Positions 9,617-20,482 of a DNA stretch of 64,000 nt are shown piece by piece. The translations under genes and the position numbers were made by a program. How positions within the stretch are numbered: position 1 is the stretch's first letter; the number at the start of each line of letters is the position of its first letter. The notes under the pieces were generated by a model. The model had not been told where the DNA came from. It saw only the letters and a list, made by a program, of their open reading frames with translations, and ran no database searches. The DNA is taken from assembly GCF_000327385.1 (NCBI RefSeq), contig NW_008710397.1, positions 1,325,178 to 1,389,177 on the forward strand, written 5' to 3'. Origin of the DNA: Lottia gigantea (Eukaryota; Mollusca; Gastropoda; Lottiidae).

Positions 9617-9890
9617 TTAAAGAGATTGTAAAGAGGTTTTCTAAAAATTTATATGTATCGGGGACACTGTTAACATCAATTCGCACCATTTTGATTCTCA
9701 GTCAGACGTTCGTGGTTCCTGCAATTCCGCAAAAATATAAGTGTTTGATGACGTCACTAATTGCAAAATATACTTTATCACATAAACACTTAGTTTTAGT
9801 GGAATTGCAGGAACCACAGACATCTGATTGAAAATTGGAATGATGCAAATTGATGTTATTAGTATCCCCAATACACATAAATCTTTATAA
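9617..9890 (+). mobile_element. F3 hairpin MITE
   Basis: Long inverted arms around a centre TTTGATGACGTCACTAATTG. The left arm has GATTGTAAAGAGGTTTTC, CACCATTTTGATTC and GTGGTTCCTGCAATTCCGC; the right arm has TGGAATTGCAGGAACCACAG and GGAATGATGCAAATTGATG. The left end is TTAA at 9617-9620; the right end has decayed. Confidence 0.87.
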
Positions 9891-11346
9891 TTCAGTTGTT
9901 ATCTGTGACGTCATATCTGTATATTTAGTACGGTAACTTGTAAACGTGAGAATATTTTGGTCTATTTTTAATTGTAGAGAAACCAGACGTTTGATTCTAA
10001 TTCTGAAAAAAATAATATGACTTCTGGATGGTTGTTACAATATTTAGGAAGGGACATTTTGTTCGAAAAGTGGACTAACCTACGTTTTAATAACTTATAT
10101 CATTGATTTTGAACTGAATAATTACATTTTTTAACATTAAAAATTATAATGGCCAAACCCAGCTGGTGTTAAAACTGAATTTTAGTAATGAAAAAAAAAA
10201 CTCGTGAAAATTGACAAGTGGATTTTTTTAATGAAATATTGGTGCCACGATTTGTAATAAAAATGGCTCTGTGTTGATTCATTTTCTGGCAGGCTTCAAC
10301 TTTTTTACAGAATTTTAGCAGAAAGCCAATTTTATTTCAATTGAAGTTGATTTGCAGACGTCAGTGATGCAAGTGGTAATTTGAATCTGTCGACTAATGG
10401 GGCTGCAATCCATCAAGTTGCTCATAACACGGTTATTAGGAAGTGGCTATTTAACAATAAAAGGCCATGAGAGGTTAAATGGTCATTAAAGAATGAATTG
10501 CGGTCGTGGTAAATGCCTCGTACCCGACTGGAGTACCATGAGTCCAAACAGTCGAAATGTTTTGACTTATTGAACTTTCATTAAGTGAAGGAATGAGACA
10601 TGGACGGGCTTTTAGTGCGGATGCACTCTCTAAAGCATCTCTTCTATGTTTGACGGTCAAATGTCAGTCATCTTGATGTGTTTTTCTTTCACGGCATTAA
10701 TTTTGCATGATCACGTTTGGATTTTGAAGGCATTACGTCGAATTGTTACTTCCGGCCTACGTTCTCTCCATATTCAGGTTGACGGAAATGCAGGCTTAGA
10801 TACGTTCCATTATAAAATTTACCTACATTTCAATAATCGTATGCGGCCCACTCGTAGCAATTTCAGGAATCGGGTAAAAGGATCCTTAGACATCTAGAAT
10901 TTCCATTAACATCCGATGGCACCCGCGGCGTTTTATACCCACCAAATAAATAAAATTGAAGACGTGCTATTATTCATATTTCTAAGATTAAATATCTTTC
11001 ATTATTAGGGCTATTTTATTTGATAGAAATGTTACTAAAGTCTCGACTTGAGTTGATTAATAGTTAGTTCTAGGCGACAATTTTATTGATTCCAAACTAA
11101 CCTAGAACTTATAACACAAAGACTCCATTCCTATGGGAACTGGGGATAACAATGTAGCTGTAATATCTATGATTTTCATTAAGCATCACTTTATACCTGG
11201 TCATGACCGTACTGCCGTATCGAACCACAAGTTGTCTGAATTAAGATTAATGCTGAATAGTTTGTCTAGTTGGAATCATGATCTCTGTATGCTGGAATCT
11301 TTAGTTTTAAGTTTTTTCTCCTACTAAACAATTTGATGCGCTGAGA
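9891..11346. other. Intergenic, unique sequence with a GC-richer block
   Basis: No gene recognised. About 10340-10960 is less AT-rich and lacks the MITE and SINE families that surround it. It contains homeodomain-like cores (TAATTTGAATC, TTAATGACC on the minus strand) and several CpG-bearing words. Two short open frames inside show no family resemblance. Confidence 0.4.
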
Positions 11347-11726
11347 TTAAAGATGGGTTTTCTTATTTTTTTAGTGTTAAATTAAGCAAACTATTTGATT
11401 AAATGGTGTTTCTTATGAATTATCGTGTATTCTTAATCATATCATTATGTTCTTATTGCATATATTTAAAGAGTTTTAACCAATCATAAATGTCCATGTA
11501 TGTACAGTCTGAATTAACAAAAAAAAAAACTTTTTGACCTTTCTTGATCGGTCACTCATTGGAATTCTGTTGGTAATTCTCTTCTAATTTAGCTAATTAT
11601 GAATTAATTATGGCTTTGTGAGACAAACTGGTATTATTCGAAGTCATTAGAACAGCTTTACTTTCTATTCATATAAGTATTAACATTTTCATTTTCAGAC
11701 ATGAAAATAAGGGAACCCATCTTTAA
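11347..11726 (+). mobile_element. F1 MITE, full length
   Basis: TTAA at both ends (11347-11350, 11723-11726). Inverted ends are AGATGGGTTTTCTTATTTTT and ATGAAAATAAGGGAACCCAT. Body landmarks are CTTAATCATATCATTATGTT, TTTAACCAATCATAAATGTC, CTTGATCGGTCACTCATTGG and GTGAGACAAACTGGTATT, all shared with the copies at 6346 and 48227. Confidence 0.92.
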
Positions 11727-12887
11727 GAAAGTGTCTAAGTGTATTTTTCCCAAATACAGTGACCAATTATATCACTGTTCCGAAAAAAGGCAAAAAAAAA
11801 CAACCCTGTCCAGATCCTTAACAAATCCAAAAATCTGCTGACATGCGTCATCAAACTCAACACCTTCATATAAGCGCAACGGCTTGCTCAGTGGGCGATA
11901 TTTTTGCATTTGTGGACAGCTGGCAAGAATCCCCTTAAAACCGTGTGGGGAATTGGTACATGCTTGCATTAAAAGGCAAAAATTGAGGATGTAAAATACG
12001 TCAAGACCGTCATCATTTATCAAAGTTAGGTCGAGAAACAACTTCAGATTTTTTGATTTGAAGTCGGAGTAAATTAAGATTTGTGATTTAGCCTCGGGTA
12101 AAAAGGAATAAATATGGTTGACAAGCAAAAAAATAACAGCAAACAAACAAAAAGTAGTACGTAAATTGAGGACTGCATTAAATCAGATTTGATTGATAGG
12201 CTATCCACTTACGTTACATTGAGATCAGAAAAAAAATTTGTGGGCTGATTTCCCAATTTAATTTGTCCTATTTTTCACACTTATCAGTCCATCTCCGTTT
12301 ACTAAGTAACATTTAATCAGGATATATCGCAACTTAAATCATTTGATTGACGTTTGTAAGAGGTGTCATTCTCAATACGTGAAATCATTGAAATATAAAG
12401 ATAAGGTACGTTGTCAACTCTTCAATAATAAAGGGTTGATTTGGTATAGGTCATTCTTTTGAACTGAATTGACCTTCACGTTGATTTTTAATTGATGTTG
12501 ATGTAAAAATTGAACTTTGTCATGGACGAACTAACTAACGAATTGCACTTTCTCCAATAATAGCCTGATTATCGGGAGGTAGATAAAGCTATAGTTTGAA
12601 GTTTCAGACTTTTTCAGATTGATCATCAGCATTCCCAGTCTTTAATCCAAAGTACAAGTTGAGGTCAGAGCACTCCTACTAAGCGGTAACGAACATCAGT
12701 TACCTCCCTTTGAACACTGTAGTCCTACCTATTTTGGTATCAAGCGACAGGTAGCGTGACTTCTACAATGAGTTCAGATGCTGATACGACATTTAGGGGT
12801 ACAGATCATATTTAATAACGGAACACAATTTTATGGTATGCTACTCCTTAATTTATTGTACACAACGTTTCAACAATCTACATATAC
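11727..12887. other. Intergenic, nothing recognised
   Basis: Contains a 124-codon minus-strand open frame (11772-12146) with no recognisable domain and a composition typical of chance frames. No repeat matches noted. Confidence 0.45.
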
Positions 12888-13006
12888 ACGTTAACGTACG
12901 CTACCAGTGGATGCTGATATCACAAACCAGGTAGTTGTTCGTAGATGACAAGTTAACGTTCACTTCCAGTGGATGCTAATAACAAAAATTATGTAGTTGT
13001 TGGTAG
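12888..13006 (+). repeat. Two-unit tandem duplication, ~64 bp
   Basis: CCAGTGGATGCTGATATCAC, then CAGGTAGTTGTTCGTAG, is followed by a second copy CCAGTGGATGCTAATAAC, then ATGTAGTTGTTGGTAG. Both are preceded by GTTAACGT. A G/T-rich tract of TAGTTGTTGG-like words follows to about 13140. Confidence 0.7.
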
Positions 13007-13694
13007 TCGTAGTAGTTGGTAGTTCGATTTGATGAATTGGTTGTTGATAATTCGTGAGATTTGATCGATCATTCTTCCAAACTTGTTCTGGTCATGGTAA
13101 ATCTTGTTGATTGGTAGTCGAATGGTAGTTGTTGGTTTGGTTTGGTTAGATATCTGTTGAAAAACTGGAAGACCTGAAAAGAAAAAGAGAATGTGAGAAA
13201 AGAGGAGAGGTAGAGGGGGTTCTTTCAAAAAGGGGGAATGAAAAGATGTTCTCTTTTGTTCCTGCAGTGAAACTTGTTAGATTACTGGGATATAAGAATT
13301 AAATGAAAGTGTTTAGAAACTTTGAGAGTAAAAACCTTAATAATCTGTTCAAGATAGGGTCGGTAATAAATTGGTAGATGAATTCCATTATCATACACCA
13401 GTGCCGGTGCCAGGTTTAAATTGGACCTTTGGTTCCGCCATTGTGGTATACCAGTGGTCTGTGGGTGGAGAAAAAAAAATTCTTTATGTTTATTGGCATG
13501 CCGTTGGTTTTCAGGTACTCTGTCAGTGCCTTACGGTGCATTGAATGAGGAGATGCGACCTAGTGGCGACGTGGTCGCATCGACATTTAATTAGTGGCGT
13601 TGAACTGATGGTCTCGCAGTACGTTGTTCGTGCGGAGTCTAGTAATGAGGAAGTACGATACAAGAAGGTATTAATTGGAGCGACAAAAAGCAAC

Positions 13695-13813
13695 TTAAAG
13701 ATGGGTTCCCTTATTTTCATTTATGAAAATGAAAATGCTTATATGCTGTCCTGATATGAGTAGCAAGAAGTTTGCTTAATTTGACACTACAAAATAAGGA
13801 AACCCATCTTTAA
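13695..13813 (+). mobile_element. F1 MITE, 119-bp internally deleted copy
   Basis: TTAA-bounded (13695-13698, 13810-13813) with good inverted ends AGATGGGTTCCCTTATTTTC and ACAAAATAAGGAAACCCATC, but almost the whole interior is gone. The ends are among the best preserved of the family. Confidence 0.88.
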
Positions 13814-14295
13814 TGCGGATTTTCCTGTAGCTGTGTGGATTGATAGGTGTGTGAACCTAATTTGCTAATGAAATACCATACCATCATGAAACCGTTTCAA
13901 TAACTTTTCATTTATCAAATGTCATTGTAACCAGCAGGGGATAAACAACGTCTTCGGTAATATTCCATTGAAAGACAATATGGCACATTCTATGCTATTT
14001 TGGTCGAGAGTTTCTTACTATAAATCAGTGCTATCCTAGTTGACCACTTGTTGATGTTTAATTATCAATATATCATCTAGAGAGCTGCGGGTATAACTTA
14101 CAGTCTAATGTCTGGATATTTTCCTTTAACGAGATAATTATTAGTCCAGTCAATTTAACCTTTCTCTTTATCCTTAGAGCAATTACGACCTGTCTACTTG
14201 GCAATCGCTTCAGATTTTCTTATACATTAACTAATCGGCCGATTTTATGAATTTCGAGTCTGAACAGATATGATATTCTAAAGCGATTTCTTCCA

Positions 14296-14480
14296 ATTCA
14301 ACAAGGTTCACCATTCGTTTGACCAATTGTACCTTTTTTTAGATAAGCTAATCAGTAATAATGTTCACAACTCATCGTCGAAATTTGAGTTTTCAAATCA
14401 ATGTTTGTCCGGAATTATCCGCTTTTGAAAGTTAAAATGACGAATCGTCTTGTCTTGAGACTGAAATGTCGAATTCTTAT
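14296..14480 (+). mobile_element. F4 MITE, left part
   Basis: Shows GTTCACCATTCGTTTGACCA, then TAATCAGTAATAATGTTCAC, CATCGTCGAAATTTGAG and TCCGGAATTATCCGC, in F4 order. The right half is absent. Confidence 0.78.
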
Positions 14481-14501
14481 ATCTTAACTCATTAAGTTCT
14501 T

Positions 14502-14686
14502 CATTTTCACAATGTCAAGACTTCATCTTATAACTTGACTGCAATACCACGTATTTTGTTTCATATATATCATATATACATTGGCGTACAATCCAATTAA
14601 AGTACTGCTTTCCGTGATACAAAAATAGTGGCTATTGCAGGCAAGGTATAAGACGAAGTTCACAATAGCTTGACATTGAATATACA
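14502..14686 (+). mobile_element. F2 MITE, internally shortened
   Basis: Left end TTCACAATGTCAAG, then TTATAACTTGACTGCAATA; right end GGCAAGGTATAAGACGAAG and AATAGCTTGACATTG. The CCAAT-bearing interior is reduced to GTACAATCCAATTAAAG. Confidence 0.8.
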
Positions 14687-15257
14687 AGTTTTTATGATTC
14701 CAGTTTTGATAGATCTTAGGTATGAACGTTATATTCGTCTCGTGACAATAATGACAAAACGGAAGTACGGGAAACGACATTCCAATACCGAAATCTTCAC
14801 AGATGTGAAAAGCAATTTCATTTCGAGATTGTCTTTCCATCCTTTGTTTGTACAAAATCCGTCTTCCTTCCGCTTATTTCTTATGTCATTTGTCGTGCAG
14901 TGTAAATTTGTAGACCTAATTACGAGTTGTCAATGTTCATTTAACAAGTCGTCTCTATATTGACATCTGCCCTCTATATCTCGTTAATAATTCAACCAAT
15001 CACCTCCAAACTTAATTTCCCTTGCCTCAAACCCATTGATTTTCATCGAAATTCATTTATTGGCTCACTAGTCTCGAATCTAAGCAGTAAATAAACGAGG
15101 GCGATGTCCCCATGGACCATACTCATCTAATAACTGGCTCATGACTTCAACAATATTTTATTTACGCCTCAAACCCACGGTTTAGCGACTCGTAAATGGA
15201 CTTTTCCTTAGAAACGCAGACATCAGCCATTATTAAAAGTCTACATTACATTAACAA
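14687..15257. other. Intergenic, nothing recognised
   Basis: Overlapping short open frames on both strands have no domain resemblance. No dispersed repeat was matched. Confidence 0.45.
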
Positions 15258-15530
15258 CATCTTCACAATGTCAAGCTATTGGGGATAGTTTAAATAAAAA
15301 TGAAATGAATGTAGTTTTACGTCCTACTTTTCTGCACCTTGTGGGCTAATGAAGACGGTATTAGGAACTGCAATAACCTACCTTTCTTGTTTCACAGAAG
15401 TTGTACGCTAACGAATACAGCCAATCAGAAATACGGTGACCAATTTGGCTACTGGTTTATATCAAGGGCTATGAGTGGATTTATTTGAAAGCGTACAGTC
15501 CAATCAAAACGCTTCTGTTTCAGAATTCTG
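15258..15530 (+). mobile_element. F2 MITE interrupted by a SINE 3' fragment
   Basis: The left end CATCTTCACAATGTCAAGCT (from 15258) stops near 15290. A minus-strand SINE tail fragment occupies about 15297-15360 (AAATGAAATGAATG, then TTTTCTGCACCTTGTGGGC and TAATGAAGACGG). F2 then resumes with ACTGCAATAACC, TTCTTGTTTCAC and ACAGCCAATCAGAAA and fades near 15530. Confidence 0.7.
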
Positions 15531-15544
15531 TTTTTCAAAAATTT

Positions 15545-15960
15545 TCTTGGGGAACCATCTCGGGCGCTCCATGTGAGGCCTGCGCCTATGGCGCATCCAC
15601 AAGGTTTTGAATCTCGACCTGAAGTCAGTCTGCATTCTATTACCCCCAGTCGCCACTGTTGGAATTGCTAAGAGTGATAATGCTACAAATTTGACAGGGA
15701 CTATAACAAGTAATCAGTAACATATAGGCCAGGATTAGGTCACTGCATCCCTTTAAATGCAGCTGGTTGGCAATAACTGATGACATATGACTTTGTCATG
15801 CAAATTAATGACAATCGTCATGTCACTGTCATTGTCATAATTATGTCATTAAACAGTTGTTAGTGTAAGTGACCTAATTGGAACTCTTCAACATAAAGAT
15901 TGAGGGAGATTACAATGTTTGCGCACGTGCAGTTGTACTTCGTCTTGTTAGTTTGTGGAA
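15545..15960. promoter_or_regulatory. Possible enhancer-like segment
   Basis: About 15760-15860 holds an exact POU octamer ATGCAAAT (15798-15805) fused to TTAATGAC, surrounded by at least five TGTCAT or its complement ATGACA, plus CAGCTG and CACGTG E-box-like words nearby. A weak minus-strand tRNA-like relic may occupy 15545-15660. No coding potential. Regulatory function is inferred from motif density only. Confidence 0.3.
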
Positions 15961-16199
15961 ATCATTTATAACTCGTTAAAGAACACTTCATGTTCTACAG
16001 CCTTGTTTTTACCTTGTTAACTGCATATTAACCAAGTACAGAGATTTTAAACAACTGAACGGTAATTTACAGTAGTCGAAGTTTGTCGAATTTCAGAACT
16101 TACTGACTTTGAAAATATATATCTAGAATGCACTAATGGTGCAATATTTTTGACCCATCTGGCATTTTTGAACAATAATTTTATCGCATTGATCCCATC

Positions 16200-16376
16200 C
16201 AGAGGCGGAGTTAGGTTCACGTCCGAGAAGGAGCAAAATATTTGAGGTAGCCCGAATTTACAACCTAGTTATGCGAGTCATGCTCGAAAAACTTGCATTC
16301 GGGTCTGCGAGGGTGTGTGTGGGTTGGGGGGGGGGGGGGGGGGCTGCCCCCTCTGCCCTCCCGTTAGCCGTCACTG
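16200..16376. mobile_element. hAT-like MITE, 177 bp
   Basis: Exact 8-bp target duplications ATCCCATC (16192-16199 and 16377-16384) flank imperfect inverted ends CAGAGGCGGAGTTAGG and CCGTTAGCCGTCACTG. The interior, with GAGGTAGCCCGAATTT and a long G run followed by CTGCCCCC, matches the 49129 copy. No transposase. Confidence 0.9.
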
Positions 16377-17063
16377 ATCCCATCTAAGTTAGAAATTAGT
16401 AGTAGTTGACAAGAACATAGGATTGACGTCTGGGATTAACCTTGTCAACTACAAAAATCTACTATGTTTAATTGAATTTTCTGTCAAATGTTATATGCGT
16501 TTCCATTCCTGAACGCCCACCTTAAAACATAAGGTATCCTGCACACGCATACTGCTATAGATCGTTCAAAAAATAAAGTATCGGTTACTGAATATTACTG
16601 ACATTAGATATATTTGCAATTGCTACTTTGAGTAATCCAAAACCGGTTTCCCTAGTAAAAACTTTCAAAAGCAAGATACCAGTACCAGATCAACAGTACA
16701 TGATGGGGTGGTGGTTTCGGACTAATCTCTAACCATCTCCTAGAGGACAAATAAAAACAATTCTTCATAAATGACAAGACTGGTAACTATGTAGAAATAC
16801 ATGGACGAATTGATCCTAGATATACCAGATCTTCTGTAGTCAAGTGATAAACCAATCTTGATGATCCATAAAAAACATTCTCTTTAATCTTGATTAGAAT
16901 TCTCTTATCATACTCTAGTCATTTTGCTATAATACAATCGTTCTACTGTATTTTCAGAATCAGAATTTTACTCTCGAGACGTTGTTGATGTGGGCAATTA
17001 GGAAGATATTGACAGAACAGTGGCATACTTTACTCTTTGTCGATTTTAAGTTGCTGTTTGGAC

Positions 17064-17095
17064 AGCCTGTAGCACACGGGACCTCAGTTTATTGC
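17064..17095 (-). mobile_element. SINE internal fragment
   Basis: CAGCCTGTAGCACACGGGAC followed by CTCAGTTTATTG is the reverse complement of the SINE segment from CAATAAACTGAG to GTGCTACAGGCTG. Only this core survives. Confidence 0.65.
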
Positions 17096-18647
17096 AGTGC
17101 TGTGTATCGTTAATCAAGTCATGATCCGAGGGTCACAATACAATACTTATAGCGATAAGGGATAATGGGATAAACAATATATCAATTCATAACTTTCTAA
17201 CTGTGATATTTGGTAATATAATTGATAGAAGTGGATAGCGTCCACTGTCTTATAAAAAGTTTCCATTTCAGTGAAAAAAAAATTATATCATAAAACAACT
17301 TATAAAAATCTACACTTTATTATGGAATAAAAAAAAGTATCACCAAGTATCGATACACGACATCGCGATACGATGGCATGAGAACTAGTTTATTATACGA
17401 TTAGAACGACCAGTTACTTCTATGCCATCTCGTCATGGCAAGGGAATGCCAGGTTGAAAAAGGGTTCCATCTCTCATGCTATACTGTTGTAGCTGAAAAT
17501 GTGCTCAAAGCATTTGCAAGATCCAAATTTTATCTGCAAATGCAGGAAATCACTTTTGCTCTTGACTTAAACATCGCGTTTTGGTTTCATATTATCCATT
17601 TTATTTCCTAAAAGATAATAATAAATGTCTATTGAACGACATGGCATTTTACATATGAGTAGGAGAAACGTAGATTGAATTAGTTATAGTAATATATCTT
17701 ATTTTTGTCGCTAAGATTTGACAATATTGATTTATTGCTGAAGTGCTGGCAGCTATTCTAGCAATTGTTTCAATTTGACTCTATTGTAAGTGGCATTTAG
17801 ACTTTGTAAAGAGAGCAAGATTTCCTATTGTGTCATCCAAACCAGTAGTTTGTATTTGGTATGTACAGCTGGGAAATGTTTCGCAATTTTCAACGTTACT
17901 TTTAAGAAGATCAGACATGTAGAGATTTGGCACCATTTCATACAGGGCTTTGATTCTTATGAAAATGCAACAAGAACCATATGGTTATTTCCGGTCTTGA
18001 AAGATTTGACCTTGACACAAACAAGGGCCTACACTGACCTTGTCAAACAAAAGCTTTTGATTACAAATTGGTATAGACATAATAATTTGTCAGCTTTGAT
18101 GTTGGTAAAGATTTTATGTTTGCTATAGCACAAACGCTCCCTTGGTGGATATAAACGAGCCAAGAATCTGACAAAAAAAATCCATTTTGATCGTCTAAGC
18201 TGAAAGTTCTGTGAAAAGACAGATATGTTTCTATTTTTGGGACTAGTAATTGTTTTCTATTGGCCTCAGTGGATTGTCTGAAGGGACATTAAAATCAATT
18301 TAGACTATATAATATTATTAACTCACACACTCTATGGTTGTTGAAAAGATTGTTCATGTTTAGGTTATCATAAACTCTTAAAACGACAACTTTAAGCTCT
18401 CCTGCATTGGAGGAAAGAATGGTAAGAAGAGTCAGCAGACGTGAGAAAAGGAGTGAATTGATTTCATCTGATTCCATGTAGCCTTCTAGTCATCCGTCAT
18501 ACTCATCACAACAGAACATTTTCTCCAACCAAAACTCGTAAAAAGGTATGGTTAATCTTGGAAATATCAATGTCAACTTCCTAGAGCCTTGGTAGCCGAT
18601 ATTTTGATGACACCCCTTTTATTATGTAGACCTATTCCCCTTGGACC
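17096..18647. other. Intergenic, nothing recognised
   Basis: A 112-codon open frame at 17790-18128 has no recognisable domain, splice context or repeat relation. Treated as chance. Confidence 0.45.
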
Positions 18648-19014
18648 TGCTATTGTCTGAGCAAAAACAAATGTTTTTTGAATTTTTTTCCATTATTCTC
18701 ATGAGAATGGCAATAGCAGCCTCAAAATAATAATGATAGTCTTTGCGTTGTTGATAATATAAACATAAGCAAACATTATGTCCTCAAAATTTGTTTTTAC
18801 AGAGAACAGTTTTCAGCCAAAATTTCTAACTTTTTGGGGTTGAAATTCCTAGGAGAGAAATATGTTTCTTTTCAATGTAAACTTACAAAAGATTTTTTTT
18901 TATCAACACAGAGATATTCTAAGACTGTCAGTACTATTTTGAGGATGATATTCCAATTCTCCTAAAAAATATTGAAAAAATTCAAAAAACTTTTTTATTT
19001 CCTCAGACAATAGT
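18648..19014. mobile_element. Foldback element with ~90-bp arms
   Basis: Left arm 18648-18741 (GCTATTGTCTGAG, TTTTTTGAATTTTTTTCCAT, CCTCAAAATAATAATGATAG) is the imperfect reverse complement of right arm 18923-19014 (GACTGTCAGTACTATTTTGA, AAAATTCAAAAAACTTTTTT, CCTCAGACAATAG). The loop of about 180 bp has no frame. Single copy in this window. Confidence 0.75.
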
Positions 19015-19639
19015 CCATCAGATTTATTATTGGAATCAGGCTACAGTGATCCAACCAAAACCATGACATTTTGGCACACTCCATAAAGTAGTGTCAATTT
19101 CAGTTACTTTTTAAAAATCCTGAGATGTTTGCAACATTTCCAGGGGGTTTTAAAGTGCCCTAGGTTAGAAGCCAAGAATATGGAGGTTTGAAAAAGGTTA
19201 AAAATAAAACATGTCCCTGTAAGATATGTTTTTTTTTTTCAAATATTCTTTAACAAATTTCCTTTGGCAACTCGATGTTAATTCTTTAGTCTTATCTTAG
19301 GCTTTGATGACTTTTCTTAAGAAAAAAAAAACAGATCAGATAATGTTATTGATTGAAAAAATCTTTACCAGAATGTGTTTATTAGAAAGGAGGCAGCCAT
19401 TTTAATGCCTTTTGATTGATTTAACACTTTTAAAAAAATCTATCTGTTTGACTGTAAGCTAGGAATAAAAAAGTAGGGATATAGAAAATAGTTGAATAAG
19501 AAGAACTTGGTATAGTAGTAGTAAGCTGTTAAGATATCTAATTAGATCAGTAAAAAGATGTTAGATAAAAAGGCCAAGTTATTCAATGTTAAAGGACCTA
19601 GACCGCTACCAGATTTATGGAATACAGTAATATGATGAA
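19015..19639. other. Intergenic, nothing recognised
   Basis: AT-rich with several A or T homopolymers of 8-11 bp. No gene or shared repeat seen. Confidence 0.5.
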
Positions 19640-19835
19640 AAAATGAAATGAACTTTTCTGCACCATATGGTCTAATGAAGATGGGCAATGTCATTAAGGG
19701 TGCAATGAGGGAAATTTTGCCAAGACAGCGGCATTATCCTGTTCTTTTTCGATTTCCAACTGCCAAAGGATCTTGAACATGCACAGCTTGTAGCACACAA
19801 TGCCTTGGTTTATTGTCCCATCCAAACACAGATAC
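19640..19835 (-). mobile_element. SINE, head missing
   Basis: Minus-strand copy from the tail (GAAATGAACTTTTCTGCACC) through TGGTCTAATGAAGATGGGCA, TTTTTCGATTTCCAACTGCC and CTTGGTTTATTGTCCCATCC. The tRNA-like head is absent. Confidence 0.85.
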
Positions 19836-20211
19836 AGTTAGTGTTCTACCAAGAACTACCTGACAAACAAAATAATTTTTTGATATCCAAATTTTGTCTG
19901 ATACATCGTCTTTTATTGGTTTCCAGGTGGTTTCTGATCTTAAATCAATTCTTTAAGAAATTTCTGAAAATTATCAGAACTCCCCACTGTTCTTCAGTTT
20001 ATTTGACTAAAGAATGCTGACAATATCATGCAGTATGCAACAAGGGAAGCTTTTTATTAACGCTTTTTCAATCCCCTGACCTGTCTGATAAATATAGAGA
20101 AAATGTGCAAAGGTATTAAAATGCATATACTAAGGTCAGCAGTGCCCAGTATCAAATGGCCATTTGCAATGAGCTTAGCTACTACATATTATTATAGCCA
20201 GCATCATCACA

Positions 20212-20482
20212 ATCCCATCTTATACCTTGGCTGCAATAGCCTTCTTTCTTGTGTTATGGAATGCCACAATTTGAAAATTTGAAATACAGTCAATCAGAGC
20301 CCTCAACAGAAAGACTGTAAACAATATGACTTTTTGTTTACCAACTTTCTGATGAGGACTCTGATTGGCTGTATTTGCTAGGGTACAATCAAATCAAATT
20401 GCTGTATTTACAAACTGAAAACAAAGAAAAGTGGCTATTGCATTCAAGGGATAAAACTAATAGCTTGATATTGTGAAGATGA
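20212..20482 (+). mobile_element. F2 palindromic MITE
   Basis: TTATACCTTGGCTGCAATAG and CAATCAGAGCCCTCAACAG in the left arm; GAGGACTCTGATTGGCTGTA, TGGCTATTGCATTCAAGG and TAGCTTGATATTGTGAAGAT in the right arm. The right terminal repeat is kept; the left one is shortened. Confidence 0.87.

Noticed and set aside
9562-9831. 89-codon frame
   Set aside because: It is the translation of an F3 hairpin MITE; a similar frame appears at 27161-27412 for the same reason.
11772-12146. 124-codon minus-strand frame
   Set aside because: Contains a hydrophobic run that might pass for a signal anchor, but no family resemblance, promoter or splice context.
17790-18128. 112-codon plus-strand frame
   Set aside because: No domain, no acceptor or donor logic, and composition like random AT-rich translation.
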